From assembly GCA_903930665.1 (NCBI GenBank), contig CAIYZI010000202.1:1-11097 (forward strand): a DNA stretch of 11,097 bases, read 5' to 3'. The notes under the pieces were generated by a model. It was not told the origin of the DNA. It saw only the letters and a list, made by a program, of their open reading frames with translations, and searched no databases. Position numbers and translations under genes: made by a program. Positions 1 through 7,734 of the stretch are shown one piece after another (within the stretch, counting starts at the first letter, position 1; each line of letters opens with the position of its first letter). This DNA comes from an uncultured beta proteobacterium. Its GTDB lineage: Bacteria > Pseudomonadota > Gammaproteobacteria > Burkholderiales > Burkholderiaceae.

Positions 1-2
1 GT

Positions 3-2327
3 CAAATTGCAGCCTTAACAACCGGTGAAGCTGCGGTCTTAACAGCCTTGGAATTTGGAAACTCATTCAATATTGCTGGCGTCAACGCCTTTACTACTGC
101 TGACATTGCCGCTTTGAATACGGCCCTGATTGCAGGGCTTAGTCCTCTATCGTTAAATACTGGCGTAGAGCTACTGCCTCAGATTCAGGCATTTACCTCT
201 AGTCAAGTTGCTGTAATGCAGACTGGTGTTCTTAATAGTACTAATGGTGGAAATTGGCTTGCTAACCTTAGCACCTCTGGAATATCGGGCCTCACCAGTG
301 CACAGCTAAATGCTTTGACGGGGACAAACATTCAGAGCATCACTACTGGCGGTATTGCGGCGTTAAATACAGCCGCAGTAGCTGGTTTGAGCACTACTGA
401 GATTGCTAGCTTAACCACAGCGCAAGCGGGGGCATTAACGAGCGCGCAGTTCAATAGCCTGAACTCCACCCAACTCCAAGCCATTACGACCGCTGACATT
501 GCCGCTTTGAGCACTGCCACATTAGCAGGTTTGACAGCCGCTGAGATTGTCAGCTTAAGTGCTACGCAAGTGGCAGCATTGACTGGCTCTGAGCTAAATA
601 GTATAAGTGTGGCAAATATCACTGCGTTATCGGGCCCATCTATTGCTGCTACGGGCTCAAGTCCCTATGCCATCACCGAATCTGCCAATGGTAATTTTGT
701 GTATGTAGCAAACCAAGTTGACGGCACCGTTACCCAATACAGCGTTAATCCCAGCACAGGGGTATTGACCAACATTGGCACTATTCCTACGGGCGCAAGC
801 CCCTACGCCATCACCGAATCTGCCAATGGTAATTTTGTGTATGTAGCAAACTACGTTAGCAACACCGTTACCGAATACAGCGTTAATCCCAGCACAGGGG
901 TATTGACCACCATTGGCACTATTAGTGCGGGCACAGGTCCCTTCGCCATCACCGAATCTGCCAATGGAAATTTTGTGTATGTAGCAAACCGCAATGACAA
1001 CACCGTTACCGAATACAGCGTTAATTCCGCCACAGGGGTATTGACTAACATTGGCACTATTAATACGGGTACACATCCCAACGCCATCACCATATCTGCC
1101 AATGGAAATTTTGTGTATGTAACAAACGGCGGCGACAACACCGTTACCGAATACAGCGTTAATCCCACCACAGGGGTGCTCAGTAATATTATTTATGGAG
1201 CGAACTTCTTTAGCGCCTTGACAGCGAACCAGATTACGATGTTAAGTACAGCCGATATCGCCGCCTTATCGACTGCAGTGGTAGTCAATTTGACTACCAC
1301 TCAAGTGGCAGCACTGACTACCGCTCAAGTGGCAGCACTAACTACCGCTCAAGCTAATGCTCTGACAGTAACGGAATTACAGGCAATGAGCACTACGCAG
1401 ATCGCTCACTTGCCTTATGCGGCCCCTTTTAGTACCGATAATGCAATGGCATTAAATACCGCCGCCATAGCGCAATTGAGTCCTGCAGAGCTTCTTGTAA
1501 GAATGACATCGGCTGATATTGCTGTGCTGAGCACTCTTCAAGAGCATTTCTTTAGTGCAGCAGATTTGGCTGTGATGAATCAGGGACAGATTAATGCTCT
1601 GAATGTCAATTGGGCTGCCATTAGTTCAGGCAATATATCGAGCCTATCAACATCTACATTGATTGGTATGGATTTAGCTCAATTTGTGGGAAGCATGAAT
1701 AGCGCTGGCGATATTCTTGCATTAAATACATCCCAAGCCTCTGTGCTTAGCGCCAATCAACTGAACGCCTTGAGCCCAAGTCAGATTCAGGCATTTGGCA
1801 CAGATGATTTTGCCGCTTTAAATACCTCTGCTATTGCAGGCATGGCTATATATGAATTCCAAAACTTGACTACAAATGAGATATCTCATTTCACCGCCTC
1901 ACAAGCAGCCGTATTGACCAGTGATCAGCTGAATTCTTTGTCAGGAATTCAGCTTCAAGCGATCACCACAAGTGATATTGGCTTTATCAGTACTATGGCA
2001 ATTTCAGGCATGAGCGCAAATGAAATCGGACTATTGACAACAAGTCAGGTGGCTCACTTGGGAACCAATCAGATAGAGGCATTGGGTGTGAATGCTGCAG
2101 GTATAACTGCAAATGATATTTTGCAGTTTTCACCCAATCAAATATCTCATCTTGGTGCGTTGGCGATGGCAAATTTAGCTACGGCAGTGATAGCTGCGAT
2201 TCCAACGGCAGACATTGCTTTCTTAAGTACGGGACAACTTCACTCATTGAGCCATACGCAAAACCAAGCATGGACCCCTCAAGATTTGTCCTTGATGACA
2301 AGCGCGCAAAGAAGTGCACTTCTATAA
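3..2327 (+). CDS. Giant Ser/Thr-rich octapeptide-repeat protein with embedded beta-propeller repeats, 5' partial
   Basis: The frame is open from the left edge (first full codon at base 3), so 774 residues of a longer protein are seen; the TTG at 48 is only an internal Leu codon. Most of the visible chain follows an 8-residue rule: Leu/Ile, two Ser/Thr/Asn, one variable, often Gln/Glu/Asp, an aliphatic, one variable, then Ala/Gly/Ser (for example LTTAQVAA, LSTTEIAS, ITTADIAA). A block of four 46-residue beta-propeller (YVTN/lactonase-like) repeats interrupts it at 651-1202. The octad pattern resumes and becomes looser to the C terminus. I see no Cys, no GGxGxD RTX repeats and no membrane segment in this part. 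The next four genes encode a glycosyltransferase and a complete type I exporter, so an exported surface or extracellular protein is inferred. The N terminus and any retention module lie outside the window. Specific function unknown; sure that it is coding, less sure of the role. Confidence 0.9.
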   Translation, partial: QIAALTTGEAAVLTALEFGNSFNIAGVNAFTTADIAALNTALIAGLSPLSLNTGVELLPQIQAFTSSQVAVMQTGVLNSTNGGNWLANLSTSGISGLTSAQLNALTGTNIQSITTGGIAALNTAAVAGLSTTEIASLTTAQAGALTSAQFNSLNSTQLQAITTADIAALSTATLAGLTAAEIVSLSATQVAALTGSELNSISVANITALSGPSIAATGSSPYAITESANGNFVYVANQVDGTVTQYSVNPSTGVLTNIGTIPTGASPYAITESANGNFVYVANYVSNTVTEYSVNPSTGVLTTIGTISAGTGPFAITESANGNFVYVANRNDNTVTEYSVNSATGVLTNIGTINTGTHPNAITISANGNFVYVTNGGDNTVTEYSVNPTTGVLSNIIYGANFFSALTANQITMLSTADIAALSTAVVVNLTTTQVAALTTAQVAALTTAQANALTVTELQAMSTTQIAHLPYAAPFSTDNAMALNTAAIAQLSPAELLVRMTSADIAVLSTLQEHFFSAADLAVMNQGQINALNVNWAAISSGNISSLSTSTLIGMDLAQFVGSMNSAGDILALNTSQASVLSANQLNALSPSQIQAFGTDDFAALNTSAIAGMAIYEFQNLTTNEISHFTASQAAVLTSDQLNSLSGIQLQAITTSDIGFISTMAISGMSANEIGLLTTSQVAHLGTNQIEALGVNAAGITANDILQFSPNQISHLGALAMANLATAVIAAIPTADIAFLSTGQLHSLSHTQNQAWTPQDLSLMTSAQRSALL
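267..650 (+). repeat. 16 consecutive 24-bp units encoding octapeptides
   Basis: Read in frame, this stretch divides without gaps into 16 octads, starting with LSTSGISG and LTSAQLNA and ending with ISVANITA and LSGPSIAA. Position 1 is always Leu or Ile, positions 2-3 are mostly Ser/Thr/Asn, position 6 is nearly always aliphatic and position 8 is Ala, Gly or Ser. The DNA units are diverged from each other, so the array is old and kept by selection on the protein rather than recently expanded. It ends exactly where the 138-bp repeats begin. Confidence 0.85.
651..1202 (+). repeat. Four tandem 138-bp repeats (46-residue beta-propeller blades)
   Basis: The same phrase (Ala-Ile-Thr-Glu-Ser-Ala-Asn-Gly-Asn-Phe-Val-Tyr-Val) recurs with its Ala codon at 669, 807, 945 and 1083, exactly 138 bp apart; the fourth unit has Ile-Ser in place of Glu-Ser. 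Each unit continues with a variable 5-6 residues, then TVTEYSVNPSTGVL or a close variant. The units are nearly identical in DNA, including synonymous positions, which indicates recent duplication or gene conversion. The motif resembles blades of the YVTN/6-phosphogluconolactonase (lactonase) beta-propeller family, which usually has seven blades; only four are present here. The last unit decays after about 1182. Confidence 0.88.
1218..1409 (+). repeat. Eight further 24-bp octapeptide units after the propeller block
   Basis: The octad rule resumes at 1218 with LTANQITM and runs for eight units. Three in the middle (LTTTQVAA, LTTAQVAA, LTTAQANA; about 1290-1361) are almost identical in DNA, a sign of local slippage or recent duplication. 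Beyond 1409 the pattern continues to the stop codon but with insertions and irregular spacing. Confidence 0.8.
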
Positions 2328-2343
2328 AAACGAACAGGTAACC

Positions 2344-4140
2344 ATGGAATCTCTGGGCGAAACTCAAAGTCAGACGCAGAATGTGTCGTTGCCTGTTTTG
2401 ATGGTACAGGTACAGCAATTAGAGTTAAGCAAGCAAGATGAGCGCGCCATGGCGCTTTATCAGCGCTGGCTAATGAATAATGCCAATATGCCCATGGCGC
2501 ATTTAGCATGGCATGACTATGGTAGATTGTTGGCTAAAAATCAAGATGAAAGTAGGGCGATTAGCGCATTTCGTGCCGCAATAGAGCAAAAAAGTGATTT
2601 CATACCATCATTATTGGCATTGGGTATTTCACTCGAGAAAATTGGGCAATCAACTGAGGCAATAAGTCTATGGAAGACGCAAATTGATGAGGTGAATCAA
2701 AATCTATCTGTACTTCTCAATAATGTTGGGAGGGTTGAGCTAAACCTAAGCAATCTTGAGGGGTCGGAAGCGGCTTTGCTGGCAAGCTTGCGCTCAAAGC
2801 CTGGGCAGTTTGATGTTATTTCCACTATTTTGCACCTGCGTCAAAAAATGTCCAAATGGCCAGTCATCATCCCTGAGCTTCAAATATCAGAAGTTAATAG
2901 TGCCAGTTACTTTGGGCCACTATCATCGCTTGCCTACTTTAATGACCCTGTTTTGAATTTGGAGTCTACGCGCAATTTTCTCAAGGCTAAAGGGTATTAC
3001 GATAGCGCGCCAATGGGTAATAGCCATTCATTTTGTTATAAAAAACACGAAAAAATCAAAGTTGGTTTTTTGTCTGCAGATTTTAGGCTTCATGCAACCA
3101 GCGTATTTTTTGCTCCTTTGCTGGCGGATTTGAATAGAGGGATTTTCGAAGTCTACGCGTTAGACATAACGACTCGAAATGACCCGTTTGGGGATGTGCG
3201 TCAACGCCTGCTCAATTCAGTCGACCAACATATTCCACTACAAAATCTCACCGATCAACAGGCGGTTGATCTGATTCGCTTTCATGAGATAGATGTTTTG
3301 GTAGATATGTCTGGCCTGACTGCGGATGCAAGACCTGGAATTGTGTTGGCTAAGGCTGCTCCAGTACAAGTTTCCTATTTGGGTTTTATAGGAAGTAGTG
3401 CGATGGAATCGGTCGATTACATTGTTACGACCAAGGAGTTGTATCTAGAAGAGTGCACCGATGGGTATGTCGAGCAACCACTTTTTTTGCCGGAAATTTA
3501 TATCCCAATAAATGAGGATTTAATGCCAAATATGGATATCAAGATATCAAAGAGGGATTGCGCTTTACCCGAGGATGGTTTTATTTATTGCGCATTGGTT
3601 AATACCTACAAAATTACCCCGGAGGTTTTTTCCTCATGGATGCGCATTCTTCAAGCGGTAGAGCGTAGCGTAATTTGGCTGATTGGTGAGAATGAGACCG
3701 TTAAAAAAAATCTAACAGAATTTGCAAAAAATTACGGCATTGATTCTTTGCGTCTAATATTTACCGCACGCATTCCTCCGCCCCACTATCGTGCATATCT
3801 TGCTAATGCAGACATCCTTTTGGACACTTTTCCGTATGGCAATGGCGCTACAGCAAGAGAGGCGATCTTAGCAAATTTACCGATATTGACTCGACCAGGA
3901 AAAACAATGATGTCTCGCCTAACGGGTCATTTAATGGGTCGCATAGGTCTTACGGACTTTGTGGTCTCAAGCGCGGAGGAATATGAGCAGTTCGCTATTG
4001 CTCTAGGCCGCTCTCCTCAGAGGATGTTGCCATACAAGCAAATAATGCATCAAAGTCGTCACGAGAGCTCTTTATTTAAAGTGCAAGAGTTTGTTGCTCA
4101 ATTTGGTGAGGTGTTAAAGGGGGTTGTTAAGTTTGAGTAA
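2344..4140 (+). CDS. TPR-containing GT41 (SPINDLY/O-GlcNAc-transferase-like) glycosyltransferase
   Basis: A 598-residue cytoplasmic protein. Residues 20-170 form TPR-like helical pairs (for example 58-81 and 88-111), the part that binds protein substrates in this family. Residues 238-590 match the GT41 GT-B catalytic fold: SADFRLH at 244-250 with the conserved His 250, VDMSG at 320-324, PVQVSYLGF at 340-348, and LDTFPYGNGATAREA at 493-507 in the UDP-sugar-binding region. Family members transfer GlcNAc or another hexose to Ser/Thr (or Asn) of proteins. In human OGT and many bacterial relatives the last motif reads NGHTT; here it reads NGATA, so donor binding may differ. I chose ATG 2344, which has AGG a few bases upstream; GTG 2314 would overlap the preceding gene by 14 bases. 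It lies 16 bases after the Ser/Thr-rich repeat gene and before the exporter genes, so that protein is its likely substrate (inference). The sugar donor cannot be told from sequence. Confidence 0.88.
   Translation: MESLGETQSQTQNVSLPVLMVQVQQLELSKQDERAMALYQRWLMNNANMPMAHLAWHDYGRLLAKNQDESRAISAFRAAIEQKSDFIPSLLALGISLEKIGQSTEAISLWKTQIDEVNQNLSVLLNNVGRVELNLSNLEGSEAALLASLRSKPGQFDVISTILHLRQKMSKWPVIIPELQISEVNSASYFGPLSSLAYFNDPVLNLESTRNFLKAKGYYDSAPMGNSHSFCYKKHEKIKVGFLSADFRLHATSVFFAPLLADLNRGIFEVYALDITTRNDPFGDVRQRLLNSVDQHIPLQNLTDQQAVDLIRFHEIDVLVDMSGLTADARPGIVLAKAAPVQVSYLGFIGSSAMESVDYIVTTKELYLEECTDGYVEQPLFLPEIYIPINEDLMPNMDIKISKRDCALPEDGFIYCALVNTYKITPEVFSSWMRILQAVERSVIWLIGENETVKKNLTEFAKNYGIDSLRLIFTARIPPPHYRAYLANADILLDTFPYGNGATAREAILANLPILTRPGKTMMSRLTGHLMGRIGLTDFVVSSAEEYEQFAIALGRSPQRMLPYKQIMHQSRHESSLFKVQEFVAQFGEVLKGVVKFE
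4116..4123 (+). promoter_or_regulatory. Strong Shine-Dalgarno-like AAAGGGGG inside the end of the glycosyltransferase gene
   Basis: AAAGGGGG stands 9 bases before an in-frame TTG at 4133, which overlaps the glycosyltransferase stop codon. It could start the TolC-family gene by translational coupling. The alternative starts, ATG 4163 and ATG 4199, have no visible ribosome binding site. Its use is uncertain because the TTG start gives a signal peptide with an unusually long leader. Confidence 0.35.
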
Positions 4141-4198
4141 ATTCTTTCCTTATTTTCGCGAAATGACACGCAGGACATCAAGCCATTTTTTTATAATA

Positions 4199-5599
4199 AT
4201 GAGTGAGGTTAAATTCAGTAGAAAATATCCGCTTATTAAAATAATTATTTTTAATTTATCCGTAAGCTTATTTCTGGCTTCTGCGACCCAGGCCCAATCT
4301 ATTTTTGAGCATAGTGAAGATTCTTTTTTAGCGGGAAAGACAAGCGAAGTATCTCCGCAGCAAAAAAAGAATGGCAAAAAATATAATGGTTTAGCTGTAC
4401 TTATCGAGTCGGGATTAGATCAAAGTCCGGTCATTCGGGGTAGGTTAAATCTGGCTGAAGCGGCGAGATCTGGTGTTGATGCCGCAAAATGGCAGTTTTA
4501 TCCAACGCCTAATGCTACGGTTCAGCAGGCGCATGCCTCCAAAAACGATCCTAGCTATCAGGGCGATGACCGTGTATTTACATTTGGTTTGATTCAGCCC
4601 TTGTGGTCAGGCGGCAGGCTTACTGCCGGTTTAACGATAGCTGAGGGGCAACTAGCCTCATCCTTAATTGATCTTGAGGATGGCAGAAGGCAGTTGGCCT
4701 TAAACATAGTGAACGCCTATGGAGATTGGGTAAATGCCAGCCAAAAAATTAAAGCTTATGAGGAAAATGTCTCTATTCACCGAAAATTGATTGAGCTAAT
4801 CAAGCGAAGGGTCGGAGCAGGACTATCCCCGGAAAGCGATACCCTGTTTGCGGATGGGCGTTTAGAGCAGTCGCTTTCAGAATTAATGACGGCAAAGACT
4901 CAGCAAATTAATGCCATAGCTAGACTCAATCAATTACTTGCTTATTCCGTAAGTAATGAGGATATGCGGAGAATCAGCAACCCAGCTTTGCGCTATACCG
5001 TTAATGCGGAAGATATGTTGCGGCTGGCGCTGGAAAGAAGTCCGGCCATTCTAAAGGCTAAAGCGCAAATTTCGGTTGCCGAAGGGCAGCTAGCCCAATC
5101 AAAATCTTCCCTGTATCCATCTGTTTCTCTGAATATTCAGCGCCAGGACGGTAATTTTTCTACAAGCAATTTAACCTCGGCTGCTCAGACAAGGGCCTTT
5201 ATTACCATCGGCACCAATTTTGGTGCTGGCCTTTCTAATTTTTCTCAAATTTCCAGTGCGGCCTCGACAAGAGATTATGCGCAAGCAAGCGAAGAGGCTG
5301 CCAAGCAAGACGTCACCATGCAAATTCAATCGGATATTGCTGTTCTTAAAAGCGCATTATTTAGAGTTCAATCTACCGAGCTATCTTGCCAGGCTGCTAA
5401 AAGTACCAGTGAGTCTTGGGCTAGACAGTTTTTTGCAGGCAAAAAACAATGGCAAGACTTATTAAATTCAACCCGCGAATTATCGGTATGTCAAGCCACT
5501 TTGGCCGATGCAAATACAGCGCTATTGATTGTGGTTTGGCGCTTGGCGGTGGAATCAATGGGGCTGGACGCATCTTTGGATTTGGCTTTTGATAAATAA
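4199..5599 (+). CDS. TolC-family outer-membrane channel of a type I secretion system
   Basis: Outer-membrane efflux protein that would form the trimeric barrel and periplasmic tunnel used by the ABC/HlyD pair encoded next. From ATG 4199 the protein has 466 residues, close to the usual TolC length. It begins with a typical signal peptide: basic residues, a hydrophobic core at about 11-28, and a probable cut after TQA (residue 32). The mature part shows two related halves rich in long helices, with family-typical phrases such as FTFGLIQPLWSGG in the first half and ALERSPAILKAKAQISVAEGQLAQ opening the second. The start is uncertain. The frame is open upstream to TTG 4124, with candidates at TTG 4133 (good Shine-Dalgarno, overlapping the upstream stop) and ATG 4163. 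I prefer 4199 only because it gives a normal signal peptide. Followed after 18 bases by the ABC gene. Confidence 0.87.
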   Translation: MSEVKFSRKYPLIKIIIFNLSVSLFLASATQAQSIFEHSEDSFLAGKTSEVSPQQKKNGKKYNGLAVLIESGLDQSPVIRGRLNLAEAARSGVDAAKWQFYPTPNATVQQAHASKNDPSYQGDDRVFTFGLIQPLWSGGRLTAGLTIAEGQLASSLIDLEDGRRQLALNIVNAYGDWVNASQKIKAYEENVSIHRKLIELIKRRVGAGLSPESDTLFADGRLEQSLSELMTAKTQQINAIARLNQLLAYSVSNEDMRRISNPALRYTVNAEDMLRLALERSPAILKAKAQISVAEGQLAQSKSSLYPSVSLNIQRQDGNFSTSNLTSAAQTRAFITIGTNFGAGLSNFSQISSAASTRDYAQASEEAAKQDVTMQIQSDIAVLKSALFRVQSTELSCQAAKSTSESWARQFFAGKKQWQDLLNSTRELSVCQATLADANTALLIVVWRLAVESMGLDASLDLAFDK

Positions 5600-5617
5600 C
5601 GGACTGCGGAGAAATTG

Positions 5618-7732
5618 GTGAGAAGTTTACATATCGCTTTAATGAGGGTTGCTCGACTTCAAGGCAATGCCTACAACCCCCTAGAGCTTCAAGATGCAAT
5701 TAATGTGCTTACCGAGGCTGAGAAGGAAGGCTCGCCAGACGCTATATTGACGCGAATTATGGAGATCATGAGTTTGCCAGTGCCCAATAAAATATTCACC
5801 CTTGATCCTGCGCTTGTGCCTGTTTTGGTTTATGAGAAGTCAAAGGATTGGGGTGTTCTTAAGGGTTTGAATGCTTTAGAAAATTGGGTGGTTGAGTTTT
5901 TTGAAGAGGGGACTCAAGAATGGGTCGAAAGTGTTTTTATTGATTTAGATGGCTTTGATATGTACCGCCTCACCCTAGAGAGGCCATTTCATTTGCAGGG
6001 TAATAGCGTTTTCCAATTAATTCGGCAGGAAATTTTATCGCATAAGAAGCTGCTATTGGAGGCAGCATTGGGTGGAGTGGTCATTAATCTGATTGCGCTC
6101 GCCAGCTCTTTTTACAGTATGCAAGTGTACGATCGCGTGATGCCAACAGGCTCTATGAAAACCTTGTTTGTTTTAACAATGGCTGTATTTTTCTCGGCTT
6201 TTTTAGAATTTTTCGCAAAGATAGCCAGAGGAAAACTTTATGAGAAGATGCTAAATGCGACCGATGCGAAACTTTCTCGAGCAGTTTTTTTGAGGTTTTT
6301 ATCGATCCGCTTGGATCAGATGCCAAGAGGTGTGGGTTCAATTGCAGGTCAGCTCAGGGGTTATGAAACTGTCAGAGGGTTTTTGACTACTATGACAACT
6401 CAGATATTGGTTGATTTGCCTTTCGCCATTATATTTCTGATTATCATTGCGCAGATCGGCGGGGGTATGGTCCTCATCCCATTGACCTTCTTGGCTATGG
6501 CTATAGGTCTAGGCTTTCTTTTTAGGGCAAGCATGGAGCACTCAACCTCAAAAGCAACGAGCTCGGGCAATTCTAAGATGGGAATCTTGGTTGAATCCAT
6601 TGAGGGTGCAGAAACGATTAAGTCAGGTCATGCAGGGTGGCGGGTGCTTTCTAAATGGATTGCAGTCAATGATGAGGGGCGGGTGCATGAATCCCGAATT
6701 CGTCAAGTATCGGAGCAGTCTCAATATGTCGTGGCAATGTTTCAGCAATTGGGCTATGTCGTGATTTTGGTAGTTGGGGCAATTGAAGTTAGCAGGGGCG
6801 CAATGACCACGGGGGTATTGGTGGCGGTCTCTATGTTAATGGGAAGGGTGCTTGCCCCAGTAGCAGGTATACCAACACAGCTGGTTCATTGGGGGCATGC
6901 TAAGGCAGCCCTAGCTGGACTAGATAGAATATGGAATCTCAAGGACGACCATCATGGCATTCCAAATCCTATTCAATTGCAGGACGCGCGCGGGCATTAT
7001 ATTTTTGAGAAAGTACAAACTCAATATATGCTTTCCCCAGCATTAATTATTGAGCGTCTTGAAATAAAGCCGGGTGAAAGAGTGGGTGTAATAGGTTCAA
7101 TTGGGGCCGGCAAAACTACATTATTGCGATTGCTGAGCGGCATGTATAAGCCTCAGGTTGGCCGCGTTCTTTTTGACGGTGTTGATATGGCCCATATTTC
7201 TAAACCAATTTTGGCGGAAAAGATAGGCTACTTGCAACAGGATGGACGTCTTTTCGCGGGCACTTTGCGTGAAAATTTAATCTTAGGCATGCATGATCCA
7301 GGGGATGATGAAATATTTAGGGTTGCCAACATGACAGGGCTGATGAATACGGTAATTTCACCAAATTCAAATGGACTGCATCAAGAAATTGCTGAGGGAG
7401 GCATCGGTCTTTCTGGCGGACAAAGGCAGCTGGTAAATTTAACCCGAGTTTTTTTAAGAAAGCCAAGCATCTGGTTGCTCGATGAACCTACAGCATCAAT
7501 GGATCGCGCGCTAGAGTCGCAAGTGCTTGCAGCCTTAACAAACTCACTTGAGCAAAGTGACACGCTAGTGGTAGTAACTCATAAAACAGAGTTGCTCGCT
7601 TTGGTCGACAGAATTATCCTGGTGTCAAATCATCAAGTAATTTTGGATGGACCTAAGGGGCAGGTATTGCAAGCAATCCATGATTTGCAGAAACAGCAAG
7701 CTGCTCAAGTGGGCGCTGGGGAATTGGGGTAA
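5618..7732 (+). CDS. Type I secretion ABC transporter with cysteine-free N-terminal domain
   Basis: Inner-membrane ATPase that would drive export of the cargo, here 704 residues. Residues 1-125 occupy the place of the C39 peptidase domain but contain no Cys, so this is the non-cleaving, cargo-binding type found in HlyB/LapB-like exporters of uncleaved proteins. About 140-430 is the six-helix membrane domain. The ATPase domain follows, with Walker A GSIGAGKTT at about 493-501, Q-loop LQQD, signature LSGGQRQ at about 598, Walker B WLLDEP at about 619, D-loop SMD, and H-loop THK at about 654. All catalytic residues are present. GTG 5618 is preferred over TTG 5615 because GGAG at 5608-5611 then has a 6-base spacing. 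It ends 2 bases before the HlyD gene. Family assignment is secure; cargo identity is inferred. Confidence 0.93.
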   Translation: MRSLHIALMRVARLQGNAYNPLELQDAINVLTEAEKEGSPDAILTRIMEIMSLPVPNKIFTLDPALVPVLVYEKSKDWGVLKGLNALENWVVEFFEEGTQEWVESVFIDLDGFDMYRLTLERPFHLQGNSVFQLIRQEILSHKKLLLEAALGGVVINLIALASSFYSMQVYDRVMPTGSMKTLFVLTMAVFFSAFLEFFAKIARGKLYEKMLNATDAKLSRAVFLRFLSIRLDQMPRGVGSIAGQLRGYETVRGFLTTMTTQILVDLPFAIIFLIIIAQIGGGMVLIPLTFLAMAIGLGFLFRASMEHSTSKATSSGNSKMGILVESIEGAETIKSGHAGWRVLSKWIAVNDEGRVHESRIRQVSEQSQYVVAMFQQLGYVVILVVGAIEVSRGAMTTGVLVAVSMLMGRVLAPVAGIPTQLVHWGHAKAALAGLDRIWNLKDDHHGIPNPIQLQDARGHYIFEKVQTQYMLSPALIIERLEIKPGERVGVIGSIGAGKTTLLRLLSGMYKPQVGRVLFDGVDMAHISKPILAEKIGYLQQDGRLFAGTLRENLILGMHDPGDDEIFRVANMTGLMNTVISPNSNGLHQEIAEGGIGLSGGQRQLVNLTRVFLRKPSIWLLDEPTASMDRALESQVLAALTNSLEQSDTLVVVTHKTELLALVDRIILVSNHQVILDGPKGQVLQAIHDLQKQQAAQVGAGELG

Positions 7733-7734
7733 AA

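Noticed and set aside
48..50. TTG as the start codon of the first gene
   Set aside because: The frame is open to the left edge with the same repeat type (QIAALTTGEAAVL), so the gene begins outside the window.
657..1171. Two minus-strand open frames with internal repeats across the propeller block
   Set aside because: They are mirror frames of the four 138-bp repeats; the plus strand gives the recognisable protein and they have no start signals.
651..1202. CRISPR-like array
   Set aside because: The repeats are 138 bp, contiguous and in frame with a protein; there are no spacers.
3..2327. RTX toxin or calcium-binding adhesin
   Set aside because: No GGxGxD nonapeptides were found in the visible part; the unseen N-terminal part cannot be judged.
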